NCBI GenBank assembly: GCA_002423895.1
Contig: DIOL01000008.1
Coordinates: 82,963-128,402 of the forward strand
Direction of reading: 5' to 3'
Source of the DNA: Bacteroidales bacterium UBA5515
GTDB taxonomy: Bacteria > Bacteroidota > Bacteroidia > Bacteroidales > P3
Length of the DNA: 45,440 nt
The translations under genes were made by a program, and so were the position numbers. The notes under the pieces are model-generated. The model ran no database searches. It was not told where the DNA came from and was given only the letters and a program-made list of their open reading frames with translations. Shown here piece by piece: positions 7,127 through 15,792 of this stretch (positions are counted from its first letter, which is position 1; each line of letters starts with the position of its first letter).

Positions 7127-8845
7127 ATGAACATAAAACAATATCAAATACTATTAACTTTTTTACTATTTATATTTATAAGCCAAGTAGCATTATCTCA
7201 AAATAAATCTTACCCAAAGAATAACTTTTCTCCACCTATTAAGCTACCTATAACTCTTTCTGGAAGTTTTGCTGAGTTAAGGCCAAATCATTTTCATTCA
7301 GGAATTGATATAAAAATTGGAGAGAAAGAAGGAGAAAAAGTATATTCTCCTTTTAATGGAGAGGTGTCAAGAATAAAGATTCAAGCATTTGGAGGAGGGA
7401 AGAATCTCTATATTCAGCATACAAATGGATATACAACGGTTTATATGCATCTTCAAAAGTTCTCATATAAGATTGAAAAGTATGTAAGGAATTATCAATA
7501 CGAAAAGCAAACCTACGAATTTGATATTAATATTCCTAAAGGAAAACTAAAAATTGAAAAAGGAGAGTTGATTGCTTATGCTGGAAATTCAGGTTCAAGT
7601 TCAGGACCTCACTTACATTATGAAATAAGAGACTCCAAAACTGAAAATATAATTAATCCATTGCATTTTGGATTAAATGTAGCTGATACAACTTCACCTT
7701 ATATATCTTCAATTTTAATTTGTCCTGAAGGTGAATATTCAAGAATTGAGGGAATGAGAGAAAAACAAATTTTTGATAGCATTAAAGATTTTGACACAAT
7801 TAGAGTTACAAATAAAATTTCTTTAGGTTTAAAAGCTTTTGATAAGGAGAATGATTTAAGTTCAAATAATGGTGTATATTTATATAGCATTAAAGTAAAT
7901 GATAAGTCTTTTTGGGATTTTCAAATTGATGAATTTTCTTTTTCTAATTCAAAATATATTAATGCATGTATTGATTATGAACAATATTCAACAACAGGAC
8001 AAAGATTTCTTATAACTAAAAAACTTCCAAATAATAACTTCCCCAATTTTATAACATATAGTAATGATGGAATATTGGAGTTTGAAGTAAATGAGACTAA
8101 GAAAATAGAATTTATCATTAAAGATTTTCAGTCAAACACAAAAACATTAACCTTCTTTTTGCAAAGTAAACCTGCATTTCCAAGCAATTATCACATAAAT
8201 AATGAAAAACCAACTCATATATTTTATTGGCAAAAAGATAATAAAATAATAGATGAAGGCATTAAAGTTGTAGTCCCTAAAAATGCACTATATGATGATT
8301 GTTATGTCACTTATGAGAAAGTTATTGATTCATTAAGTCAAGAACCAATCTATAAGATTCTTTCCAATGAAGCATTACATACTTATATGGAGTTGAAAAT
8401 TCAAATCCCAGAAAAATTATTAGAGAATCCTAAACTTAAAAATAAGTTTTTAGTTGTAGAAAAGAAAGGTAAATACATTTTTTCAAAAGGAGGTAAACAA
8501 GTGGAAAATGAAATTTATGCGAAAGTAAATTCTTTTGGAGAGTATGGAGTTTCATTCGATACTATATCTCCAACCATTAATGCTGTAAACTTTAAACCAA
8601 ATAAGAAACTAAGTAAAAAGCAGAAAACACTAAAGGTTAGAATTAAGGACGATTTATCTGGAATTTCAAATTATAAAGGTTATTTGAATAATAAATGGGT
8701 CTTGATGGAATATGATGGGAAAAATTCAACATTAATCTATACTATAGATTCAAAAGAACTTAATCGTTCAACAAATACTCTAAGAGTAGTTGTTACAGAT
8801 AGAGTTGATAATATTGGAGAGGAGAGATTTGAAATCCTGAAATAA
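7127..8845 (+). CDS. Secreted M23 (LytM) family peptidase
   Basis: A 572-aa exported protein. A signal peptide (about 1-25, ending ALSQ) is followed by a LytM/M23 zinc peptidase domain (about 40-180). Zinc ligands H57 and D61 form HSGID, and H162-L-H164 forms the HLH motif; H108 in YMHL is the probable catalytic histidine. The complete set of active-site residues suggests a working peptidoglycan endopeptidase, unlike degenerate LytM adaptors. The remaining ~390 residues are beta-rich, with an Ig-like tail near 480-572, perhaps for wall or membrane contact. The gene has an unusually strong ribosome-binding site and faces a lipoprotein gene 16 bases away, with no terminator seen between them. 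Confidence 0.88.
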   Translation: MNIKQYQILLTFLLFIFISQVALSQNKSYPKNNFSPPIKLPITLSGSFAELRPNHFHSGIDIKIGEKEGEKVYSPFNGEVSRIKIQAFGGGKNLYIQHTNGYTTVYMHLQKFSYKIEKYVRNYQYEKQTYEFDINIPKGKLKIEKGELIAYAGNSGSSSGPHLHYEIRDSKTENIINPLHFGLNVADTTSPYISSILICPEGEYSRIEGMREKQIFDSIKDFDTIRVTNKISLGLKAFDKENDLSSNNGVYLYSIKVNDKSFWDFQIDEFSFSNSKYINACIDYEQYSTTGQRFLITKKLPNNNFPNFITYSNDGILEFEVNETKKIEFIIKDFQSNTKTLTFFLQSKPAFPSNYHINNEKPTHIFYWQKDNKIIDEGIKVVVPKNALYDDCYVTYEKVIDSLSQEPIYKILSNEALHTYMELKIQIPEKLLENPKLKNKFLVVEKKGKYIFSKGGKQVENEIYAKVNSFGEYGVSFDTISPTINAVNFKPNKKLSKKQKTLKVRIKDDLSGISNYKGYLNNKWVLMEYDGKNSTLIYTIDSKELNRSTNTLRVVVTDRVDNIGEERFEILK

Positions 8846-8861
8846 ATTTCCTTAATAATTT

Positions 8862-9818
8862 TTATGGAAGACTAATAACAATGCTTATTCCATTATAGGA
8901 GTATGATGCTATATTATCACAAGAAGTTTGGTCAGAATTACCAAAATTAATTATGTTAGTGTGTTCAAATTTTGTATCTAAATCTTTAGTGTAGAGTTTT
9001 ATGTCTCCGGATATTAGCCAATTACATGCTCTATTAAAGGCGAAATAAGGTAACCCATCATTAATTGATTCAGAATTGTGTGATGAGAAAATCCAATTTT
9101 TCCCTTTCTTGTCATGAGTTTCACCATTGCTAAAAAGGAGATTAAGTGTTTTGTCATCTTCAAATGTATTTGTACTGAAGCCTTCTTTATAGAAAACATA
9201 TCTTTGAGTTGAAAGAAAAACACTTCCTTGAGTTGTTTCTATTTGTGCGGAATCAACACTTATATTTTGAGTCGGATATAATGTATTATCATAGCGATTT
9301 GTTAATCCTTCATATTTAATCTTAAGTTTCATATTTGAGTTACATTCGGTTTTGAAATTAAGATTTGAGGATATAGGATCTGCCAAAACTACAGTTGACA
9401 TATAATAATTTTCAGTTCGAGCATCGATAACAGAAAGAGAATCCTTCCAATATGCTGAAATATTTGCAATAATTTTCCCTTTTCTAAGTCTATGGTCAAA
9501 ACAATCAATTGTGTCATTCCCAAAATCAATAGTAAGAGTCATTGGATATTCAGATGTTTGAAGTGGGTCTTGCTTTTCTTTAGTTATAATAGGATAAGAA
9601 GAATTACTATTGTTTATAATTGCCTCTTCATCAAGAGCTAATTGAATTAAGTGAGCAATATTTGAAATTGCCATTTCTGCAGAGGTAACCCCTTGTTCAA
9701 CAATAAAACTGTCTTTTGTTGAAAATGTTCCAGTGGAGTTAATAATATTATCTTCCTCTGTGCATGAAAAAAAGAAAATTATTGATAAGAGTGTTAAGTA
9801 TATTGATTTTCTCTTCAT
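8862..9818 (-). CDS. Hypothetical lipoprotein
   Basis: A 318-aa predicted lipoprotein. The hydrophobic N-terminus ends in FFSC with the lipid-attachment cysteine at 19, followed by acidic residues (TEEDN), a pattern that in Bacteroidetes can favour surface export. The rest is beta-rich with no domain I recognise. An internal GNDTIDCFDHRLRKGKI segment resembles hypothetical lipoproteins of gut Bacteroidetes, by recollection only. It is a single gene with its own -7 element. Function unknown. Confidence 0.78.
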   Translation of the reverse strand: MKRKSIYLTLLSIIFFFSCTEEDNIINSTGTFSTKDSFIVEQGVTSAEMAISNIAHLIQLALDEEAIINNSNSSYPIITKEKQDPLQTSEYPMTLTIDFGNDTIDCFDHRLRKGKIIANISAYWKDSLSVIDARTENYYMSTVVLADPISSNLNFKTECNSNMKLKIKYEGLTNRYDNTLYPTQNISVDSAQIETTQGSVFLSTQRYVFYKEGFSTNTFEDDKTLNLLFSNGETHDKKGKNWIFSSHNSESINDGLPYFAFNRACNWLISGDIKLYTKDLDTKFEHTNIINFGNSDQTSCDNIASYSYNGISIVISLP

Positions 9819-9851
9819 TTTATTTTATAAGTTTGGATTGAATTAATAGGA

Positions 9852-9859
9852 CAAAATTA
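9852..9859 (-). promoter_or_regulatory. -7 promoter element of 318-aa lipoprotein gene
   Basis: Minus strand TAATTTTG matches TAnnTTTG, 33 bases before the start. Confidence 0.45.
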
Positions 9860-9953
9860 ATATTTTTCTTGAAATATTTGGTAGTTAAAATAAATTTTCG
9901 GAATTTTGCACTCCATTTTGAAAAGAATAATAACAGTTTAAACATATATAATC

Positions 9954-10193
9954 ATGTCTAAGATTTGTGAAATAACAGGAAAGAAGGTAATGTCAGGACA
10001 TAAAGTTTCTCACTCAAATATCAAAACAAAGAGAAAGTTTTATCCAAATCTTCAAACAAAGAAATTCTTTATTCCAGAAGAAAATATTTGGGTTACATTG
10101 AAAGTTTCTGCTGCAGGTATGCGTACTATTAATAAAAAAGGTATTATGGCTTGCTTAGAAAACTCAATTGAAAAAGGTATAATAAAATTATAA
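9954..10193 (+). CDS. rpmB: 50S ribosomal protein L28
   Basis: A 79-aa basic protein of the large ribosomal subunit with the bL28 pattern: CEITGKKVMSGHKVSHSNIKTKR, then RRFYPNLQ-like KRKFYPNLQTKKFFIPEEN and VSAAGMRTINKKG. Length is normal. It is a monocistronic unit followed by a good terminator. In some Bacteroidetes rpmB lies next to rpmG; here the next gene is a thioesterase. Confidence 0.95.
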   Translation: MSKICEITGKKVMSGHKVSHSNIKTKRKFYPNLQTKKFFIPEENIWVTLKVSAAGMRTINKKGIMACLENSIEKGIIKL

Positions 10194-10220
10194 TAATATA
10201 TATTTTTATTGGTTAATATT

Positions 10221-10253
10221 ACTGTCTTCAATTATTTTGGAGACAGTTTTTTT
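10221..10253 (+). terminator. Terminator of rpmB
   Basis: Stem ACTGTCTTC (10221-10229) / GGAGACAGT (10239-10247) with one G-U pair, followed by seven T. Confidence 0.88.
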
Positions 10254-10274
10254 ATTTACTAAAATTTAGAAGTT

Positions 10275-10700
10275 ATGTTATATTCATTTGACAGAGAGTT
10301 TAGAGTAGAATATTATGAAACTGACAAAATGGGAGTTGTTCATAATAGTGTTTATTTTTTGTATTTCGAAAAAGGAAGAACTGAAACTATGCGTCATTTA
10401 GGCTTTCCTTACAACGAAATTGAAAAAAGAGGAGTAATGATGCCTTTAGTTGATCAATACTGCAAATATCTATCGCCTTCTTACTACGATGATATTTTAA
10501 CAATTAGAACTTTTATTGATGAAATGCCTTGTTCTAAGTTTAATTTTCGATATGAAATTTTTAGAAAAGAAGCTGATAATAAAATAACACAAATTGCTCA
10601 AGGTCACAATTCTCTTGCATTTGTTGATATGAAAACCAATCGACCAATGCGTCCACCTGAATGGATGACTAAAATATTAAATGAAAAATTAGGAAAATAG
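10275..10700 (+). CDS. Acyl-CoA thioesterase, 4HBT/YbgC family
   Basis: A 141-aa single hot-dog-fold protein. The active-site segment YYETDKMGVVHNSVYFLYFE (about 13-32) carries the conserved aspartate (D17) and the HNxxY pattern of 4-hydroxybenzoyl-CoA/YbgC thioesterases. Members hydrolyse short acyl-CoA or, with the Tol-Pal system, act near phospholipid synthesis; no tol genes are present here. It stands between rpmB and rpsU with terminators or promoters on both sides, so it is probably transcribed alone. Confidence 0.88.
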   Translation: MLYSFDREFRVEYYETDKMGVVHNSVYFLYFEKGRTETMRHLGFPYNEIEKRGVMMPLVDQYCKYLSPSYYDDILTIRTFIDEMPCSKFNFRYEIFRKEADNKITQIAQGHNSLAFVDMKTNRPMRPPEWMTKILNEKLGK

Positions 10701-10711
10701 AAAATTAGTTG

Positions 10712-10719
10712 TATCTTTG
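10712..10719 (+). promoter_or_regulatory. -7 promoter element of rpsU
   Basis: TATCTTTG followed by C, a strong match to TAnnTTTG, 47 bases before the ATG. The leader carries a partial Shine-Dalgarno GAGGT at 10755-10759. An SD on rpsU fits the bS21-dependent autoregulation proposed for this phylum. Confidence 0.6.
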
Positions 10720-10766
10720 CACACTCAAAAAAATATTTAATAATTTAAAAGAAAGAGGTATTAATT

Positions 10767-10964
10767 ATGATTATAATCCCTATTAAAGAAGGCGAAAACA
10801 TTGAAAGAGCTCTTAAGAAATTAAAGAGAAAATTTGAAAAAACAGGCGTTGTTAGAGAACTACGTGCAAGAAAACAATTTGATAAACCTTCTGTAATAGC
10901 AAGAGAGCGTAAGAGAAAAGCTATTTATATCCAAAAGCTTAGACAACAAGCATTAGATAAATAA
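10767..10964 (+). CDS. rpsU: 30S ribosomal protein S21
   Basis: A 65-aa very basic bS21. The start MIIIPIKEGENIERALKKLKRKFEKTGVVRELRARKQF is typical, and the C-terminal part is Lys/Arg-rich (RERKRKAIYIQKLRQQ). In Bacteroidetes, bS21 with bS18 and bS6 hides the anti-Shine-Dalgarno end of 16S rRNA, which explains why most starts here have no SD. It is followed by its own terminator and then xerD and hpf. Confidence 0.96.
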   Translation: MIIIPIKEGENIERALKKLKRKFEKTGVVRELRARKQFDKPSVIARERKRKAIYIQKLRQQALDK

Positions 10965-10985
10965 TTTACGCTTTAATCATAAATA

Positions 10986-11019
10986 AAAAGGTCTGGAAAT
11001 TTGTTTTTAGGCCTTTTTT
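10986..11019 (+). terminator. Terminator of rpsU
   Basis: Stem AAAAGGTCT (10986-10994) / AGGCCTTTT (11009-11017) with one G-U pair, 14-base loop and T tract. It overlaps the -33/-7 promoter of the next gene. Confidence 0.8.
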
Positions 11020-11031
11020 GTTGTATATTCG
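11000..11031 (+). promoter_or_regulatory. Promoter of xerD-like gene, possibly leaderless
   Basis: TTTG at 11000-11003 and TATATTCG at 11024-11031 (one mismatch to TAnnTTTG) are separated by exactly 20 bases, the usual spacing. Only four bases separate it from the GTG at 11036, so transcription would begin at or next to the start codon. Confidence 0.6.
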
Positions 11032-11035
11032 CTAC

Positions 11036-11914
11036 GTGAAATTGGACGAATTTATCAACTATTTAATTACTGAAAAGCATTACTCTACCCATACAGTAAC
11101 TGCTTATACAACCGATTTAAAACAATTTGAACAATACATCAAAAAGTTTTTTGATAAGAAAGAGGCTAAGGATGTTAATTCAGATATGATTAGAGATTGG
11201 ATTATGCAATTGAGTGAAGATAAAATATCCAATCGTTCTATAAATCGCAAGATAGCTTCATTAAGAACTTATTTTCATTTTTTAATCAAAGCCCAAGAAG
11301 TTAAGAAAAATCCTCTTTTGAAAATAGCTCCAATAAAATCTTCCAAAAGAAATCCTATTTTTATTATGGAAGATGATATGGATAAGATTATTCATAATAT
11401 TGAATATGAAGATGGCTTCTATGGAGATAGAGATAAATTAATAATCCACTTACTTTATGCAACTGGAATGAGAAAGTCAGAACTGCTAAGTTTGGAGGAA
11501 AAGGATTTTGATCTTTCAAAACAGGAATTAAGAGTATTTGGAAAGAGAAGAAAAGAAAGAGTTATTCCAATTGGAGATAAAATAATTAGTTTATTCAAAG
11601 AATATTTGAAGAAAAAGAAGACTTTAGGAATTGGGGAGGAAAAACTATTTGTTAATGATAAAAATGAGGCTCTTTCAATAGCTCAGTTGGATAAGATTGT
11701 AAAAAAATATCTATCAATTGCAAATGTTGAAAGAAAGTCTGCGCATATTCTAAGGCATACTTTTGCAACACATTTAATGAATGAAGGAGCAGATATAATG
11801 AATGTGAAGGAGTTGTTGGGACATCAGTCTTTAGAAGCTACACAAATTTACACTCATAATACTATTGAGAAGCTAAAAAGCGTTTATAAACAAACACACC
11901 CAAGAAGTGAATAA
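11036..11914 (+). CDS. Tyrosine recombinase XerC/XerD-like
   Basis: A 292-aa site-specific recombinase. The N-terminal SAM-like DNA-binding domain spans about 2-85 and the catalytic domain about 105-285. The full catalytic set is present: R146 (ATGMRKSEL), K170, H237 and R240 (HILRHTFATH), H263 (LGHQSLE) and nucleophile Y272 (IYTH). The GTG at 11036 is preferred over the TTG at 11018, because the TTG lies inside the rpsU terminator and upstream of the likely transcription start. It begins MKLDEFINYL, as expected for Xer proteins. Location after rpsU and before hpf is the standard chromosomal context, which supports a role in chromosome dimer resolution and not a mobile element. Confidence 0.88.
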   Translation: MKLDEFINYLITEKHYSTHTVTAYTTDLKQFEQYIKKFFDKKEAKDVNSDMIRDWIMQLSEDKISNRSINRKIASLRTYFHFLIKAQEVKKNPLLKIAPIKSSKRNPIFIMEDDMDKIIHNIEYEDGFYGDRDKLIIHLLYATGMRKSELLSLEEKDFDLSKQELRVFGKRRKERVIPIGDKIISLFKEYLKKKKTLGIGEEKLFVNDKNEALSIAQLDKIVKKYLSIANVERKSAHILRHTFATHLMNEGADIMNVKELLGHQSLEATQIYTHNTIEKLKSVYKQTHPRSE

Positions 11915-11945
11915 AAGTAAAAAGTTTTTTACTTAAACAAATAAA

Positions 11946-11955
11946 TAAAGGAGGT
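11946..11955 (+). promoter_or_regulatory. Full Shine-Dalgarno sequence of hpf
   Basis: TAAAGGAGGT with 5-6 bases before the ATG is an ideal match to the anti-SD, contrasting with the A/T-only leaders of most genes here. Confidence 0.7.
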
Positions 11956-11960
11956 TTAAT

Positions 11961-12251
11961 ATGAACATTAACATTAACGCAGTGAAGTTTCGTATGGCAG
12001 ATAAGCTAGAAGACTTCATAATTGACAAAGTTTCAAAATTAGACAAATTGGTTCCTGATAATTTAGGAGCAGAAGTAACCCTTAAGGTTGACAAACCAGA
12101 GTCAGAAAATAATAAAATTGTAGATCTAAAACTTTTAGTAAGAGGATATAATCTTTTTGCATCGAAGCAAGGAGATAGTTTCGAAAAATGTACTCAAGAC
12201 TGTGTAGATGCTCTAAAGGCTCAGATAGACAAACATAAAAAGGACAAATAA
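11961..12251 (+). CDS. hpf: Ribosome hibernation-promoting factor, short form
   Basis: A 96-aa protein of the HPF/RaiA (YfiA) family, which binds the decoding centre of resting 70S ribosomes and promotes hibernation. The beta-alpha-beta-beta-beta-alpha pattern is visible: MNININAVKFRMADKLEDFI (strand, helix), then AEVTLKV, VDLKLLVRGY, LFASKQGDSFEKCTQDCVDALKAQIDKHK (strand, helix). It lacks the C-terminal dimerisation domain of long HPF, so it would act as the short type. It follows xerD by 46 bases, has a strong SD, and ends in a terminator. Confidence 0.9.
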   Translation: MNININAVKFRMADKLEDFIIDKVSKLDKLVPDNLGAEVTLKVDKPESENNKIVDLKLLVRGYNLFASKQGDSFEKCTQDCVDALKAQIDKHKKDK

Positions 12252-12286
12252 AGGGTTGTCGACAAAACAAATATAAATGTAAAATT

Positions 12287-12317
12287 AGTCCCGCACTCAT
12301 AATGTGGGACTCTTTTT
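12287..12317 (+). terminator. Terminator of xerD-hpf
   Basis: Stem AGTCCCGCA (12287-12295) / TGTGGGACT (12303-12311) with one G-U pair, followed by CTTTTT. Confidence 0.88.
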
Positions 12318-12342
12318 ATGAGAAAATAAAGCAGAAAATAAT

Positions 12343-15300
12343 ATGGAAGATATACTTCAAAAATTAGGAATTAAGAAAGAAGGAAATGATATTCTTTCCT
12401 CCGAACTTATCCATCACTACGTCAATTTAAGGCTTATTGCTTTGGATTTACCAATTGATGAGAGTGATAATACAAATCAAAAAGATTCAAACTTAATCGA
12501 TATAATTAAGGGATTAATAGATAACTACAAAGAAAAAGAAGATTTATCAGCAAATGGGTTTTGTCCAAGTGATGAAAGGATACAAAATTTCTTGACAAAA
12601 TATTTTAAGGATGTTGAGGGAATTGATGACGTTAAATTACCTATTAAAACATTCACTCTTGATAATTATGGTGTAGCAAGAGAATTATCAATACCAAAGG
12701 GAGAAGATAGATATATTTCAGATTATGTTTCATCATATAGAATTAAACAAGGGGTTTTGCATAATCCAATAAAAGACAGAAGAACAACAAAAGGAGTTTT
12801 TCATGTCGCTGAAGGAGGCCTACCCATTCCAAATAATACTAAGGCAGTTCCTATTAATGCAGCAAAGTATATTTTCTCAAAAGCTTTTTCTGAGAATACA
12901 GATATATTAAATATTCCCTATACAGCCAATAATCCAAAACCTGCAAAAAGCTTTGTGTCTCTATTGCTTCGTCCAATTGTATGCCCAGAGGTAAAAGGAG
13001 TAACAGAAAGAAAGACAATGGAAGTAAGATTCTTTGCTCCTGGAAGCTTAGTTAGTAATCTTGATTTTGTTGAAAGCATATTTGGAAATGGAGGAAGTCC
13101 ATATCATATTAAAAACGACTCTGCTTTAGATATTTTTCATTGGACTGGACATACTGGTTGTGTTGTTTTAGCCCCTCAATTAACTAAGTTAACCAAAAAA
13201 GAAGTTGGTCTTCCAAATGTTACAAATGCAACATTACGCCAAAAAAGAGATGGAATGTGTTGGGAAAAAGAAGATGAACTTTATAATGATGGACAATCAT
13301 TTAAACTTACAATTAGAACAGAAGAAGGAATAATAGTTACAGTAATTGCTGATAATTATTTTGGTTATTCAAAGAAGGAAATCAAAACTATGATTAGTTA
13401 TTCTTCCAATCTATATGGAAATACCGAAGAAGAACATGCAGGAGGAGCATTAGTTTTCCCCGCTTACAATCAAGGAGATTACTATTTAGCTAAGCCTTCA
13501 AAAATTAAATATTCTTTCCAAAACACTATAGACAGTCTTACAGATAAAATTGAAGTTTTTCCTTCAGGATATGGAATAGACAAAGAATATAAAAACATAT
13601 ATTACCTTCCAGAAAACGTTGAGTTTAATGTTAGTACTCAATCGATAACTTGGGAAAAAGATCATAAAAATCAAAAGCTCAAACTCCTTCCTAATAATAT
13701 TTACATTTTGCCAAATGGCTCTAAGTTTAGAATGGAGAAATATATTGGAGCAGCCAATTATCGTTTAATTGAAGTATATGGAGATGGAACTTTCTGTCAC
13801 AAACCTTGCACAGTTTCAGGAGGAGGTAAGAGTGAAATTTCTAAATCTATTCTTGATGCAATAATTTCAAGTCCTTTCTTTATTAATGATTTTGATAATG
13901 ACTTTAAGAAAATAGAAGAGATTTTTAATTATGACTATTCAAGAAGATTTAAGGGTATAGAAGATGCAATTCCAATGAGCAGGACTTTCTTAGACAGTAA
14001 GCGTTCTATGGGTTCAGTAATTAAACTTCTGAATGTTTCAAGCAAGTACACTGATGAATATAACACTTGGCTCCAAAGCATTCCTCAATATATTAAAGGA
14101 TTAGCTTTTATTGTTAAACGATTCTATAAAGAAGAATGGGGAAATGATTGGAAGAAACATTTTAGTGTAGATATTTTAAATGGAATTAATGGAAATGAGC
14201 TTAAGTTTGATGATAAAAAGATATTTGCACGTTATTTAAGAGTAGGCTTCCAAGAGAATGGAAAGTGGAGAACTTTCAAACTTAGACAAGATTATGCTCA
14301 AGCAGATAAATTACAAATGGAAGATGATATAACAGCATCAATTGTTGTTCCAACCAATCTTTTAGGTAATGTAGGTAAGGCAAAAGATAATCCAAGTGTT
14401 AAGATAACTGAGAACTGCGAGTTTAGATTTTTCCAGCGTCCTGATGATGCAATTGTTCGTGGATATGATAAAAAGGCAGAGGAAGACATTGCAAGTCCAA
14501 ACACTTTCATTTCTAATTTTGAACCATTAAGTATTGAGGATGCAAAAGAAATGATTGAAGATGTAATTAACTTTGACAATTTTACTCTTCCAATGCAAAA
14601 TCTAATTAAAGATGTTGTTGAAAGCCAAGACTCAGCTTATTTTGTTTCTTCAGCTCATCCTCGCATTGTTAATGGAAAGCCTTCTGCAAATGTTCGCTAT
14701 CTTCAAACAAGGGATGATATTGTTAATCCTTTCAATAAATATGTTGCAGAAATTGGAATGCGACTTGCAAGAAACCTTAAGGCACAAGAGAACTTGCATT
14801 TTACTGTAAATGCAGTTTTACCAGGAAGAAGAAATAATCCAAAGGCTGATGGTATTAGACCTCTTGCGGTATATAATCCTATTCATTATCAGGAATTGCC
14901 AGAATTGTTTATGGATTTTATTTGCAGTCTTACAGGTAAGTCCCCTTCCACAACTGGAGCAGGAAGTGAAGGAGCTTTAACAAAGGCAGCTTTCAATGCT
15001 CTTTGTGCAGTAACAGACCTTAATAATGCACTTCTTTCCTACATTCTAACAGGCTATAATGGTTTTACAACTCCAGCAGGACATATAGGAAGAAAATATA
15101 AAATCTCTCACGATATAAGTCTTCTTATTCCTGAACTTTGGTCAAGATTAACACCAAGAGAAACTAATCCAGAATTTATGATTGAGGACAAAGGACTTGA
15201 AAAACTTAATGACTTTGTTTATAATGGCAAAGTTGTTAAGGCATCTGTTTTAGGATATAGAATAACAAAACATTTCGTCAACCATTATTTTGGAAGAGTA

Positions 15301-15792
15301 TTTGAAAATCCAAATGTTGTTTTTGAAGATGATATGCTTCAGCCAGAGCTTCAAAGTATGGATGAATTTGTTGATGGAATAAATAATATTGTTGAAAACT
15401 ATAGTATTGTTGCAAAGAACTATTTTGAAGATGGCTCTGTTGAAAAGGCAATACCACCATTAAAAGCGCTTCTTAATATAATGGTTAATGGTGAGTTTGA
15501 AGGAAAGGGAATTGAATCCAAAGAAATAAGGGATATGTTTAGCAGGGATTATGTTTTAAACAGTCAATGGTATAAGGAAAGATTGAAAGCTAAACAAGAA
15601 TATGACTTAACTTTATGGCGTCGACATAAAGAATATTTAAACAACTTTTTATCTAAAGCACAAAACTTAAGTAAAGATAAAAATGAGCTTTTGGAAGAAA
15701 AGCAAAGAGAGATAGAAAGAAGAATTTCCTATTATGCAACAAATGAATATTACGAAAGTCTTATTGGAACAATAGGAAAGGATATTCTTTAA
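12343..15792 (+). CDS. Probable PPi-type phosphoenolpyruvate carboxykinase
   Basis: An 1149-aa cytoplasmic protein with no signal peptide or membrane segment. Size and overall pattern suggest the PPi-dependent PEP carboxykinase family (about 130 kDa, described from Entamoeba and Propionibacterium), which interconverts PEP plus phosphate and oxaloacetate plus pyrophosphate. It is unlike ATP- or GTP-type enzymes. Conserved-looking blocks are GVFHVAEGGLPIP (151-163), FHWTGHTGCVVLAP (265-278), a glycine-rich VSGGGKSEISKS (491-502) that could bind phosphate, RFFQRPDD, and TGAGSEGALTKAAFNA near 870-885. Assignment rests on my memory of the family; no alignment was made. The gene is monocistronic and its stop overlaps the convergent permease gene by 4 bases. 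Confidence 0.6.
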   Translation: MEDILQKLGIKKEGNDILSSELIHHYVNLRLIALDLPIDESDNTNQKDSNLIDIIKGLIDNYKEKEDLSANGFCPSDERIQNFLTKYFKDVEGIDDVKLPIKTFTLDNYGVARELSIPKGEDRYISDYVSSYRIKQGVLHNPIKDRRTTKGVFHVAEGGLPIPNNTKAVPINAAKYIFSKAFSENTDILNIPYTANNPKPAKSFVSLLLRPIVCPEVKGVTERKTMEVRFFAPGSLVSNLDFVESIFGNGGSPYHIKNDSALDIFHWTGHTGCVVLAPQLTKLTKKEVGLPNVTNATLRQKRDGMCWEKEDELYNDGQSFKLTIRTEEGIIVTVIADNYFGYSKKEIKTMISYSSNLYGNTEEEHAGGALVFPAYNQGDYYLAKPSKIKYSFQNTIDSLTDKIEVFPSGYGIDKEYKNIYYLPENVEFNVSTQSITWEKDHKNQKLKLLPNNIYILPNGSKFRMEKYIGAANYRLIEVYGDGTFCHKPCTVSGGGKSEISKSILDAIISSPFFINDFDNDFKKIEEIFNYDYSRRFKGIEDAIPMSRTFLDSKRSMGSVIKLLNVSSKYTDEYNTWLQSIPQYIKGLAFIVKRFYKEEWGNDWKKHFSVDILNGINGNELKFDDKKIFARYLRVGFQENGKWRTFKLRQDYAQADKLQMEDDITASIVVPTNLLGNVGKAKDNPSVKITENCEFRFFQRPDDAIVRGYDKKAEEDIASPNTFISNFEPLSIEDAKEMIEDVINFDNFTLPMQNLIKDVVESQDSAYFVSSAHPRIVNGKPSANVRYLQTRDDIVNPFNKYVAEIGMRLARNLKAQENLHFTVNAVLPGRRNNPKADGIRPLAVYNPIHYQELPELFMDFICSLTGKSPSTTGAGSEGALTKAAFNALCAVTDLNNALLSYILTGYNGFTTPAGHIGRKYKISHDISLLIPELWSRLTPRETNPEFMIEDKGLEKLNDFVYNGKVVKASVLGYRITKHFVNHYFGRVFENPNVVFEDDMLQPELQSMDEFVDGINNIVENYSIVAKNYFEDGSVEKAIPPLKALLNIMVNGEFEGKGIESKEIRDMFSRDYVLNSQWYKERLKAKQEYDLTLWRRHKEYLNNFLSKAQNLSKDKNELLEEKQREIERRISYYATNEYYESLIGTIGKDIL

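Noticed and set aside
11018..11035. TTG start for the xerD-like gene
   Set aside because: It lies in the T tract of the rpsU terminator and upstream of the predicted transcription start.
11036..11914. Tyrosine recombinase as sign of a mobile element
   Set aside because: It sits between rpsU and hpf, the standard Xer context, with no attachment-site duplication or phage genes.
12256..12265. TTGTCGACAA palindrome after hpf
   Set aside because: A single 10-base palindrome beside a clear terminator; no repeat or partner sequence was found.
14298..14579. Antisense frame of 93 codons inside the large carboxykinase-like gene
   Set aside because: A shadow of a conserved coding region, Ser/Leu-rich, with no start signals.
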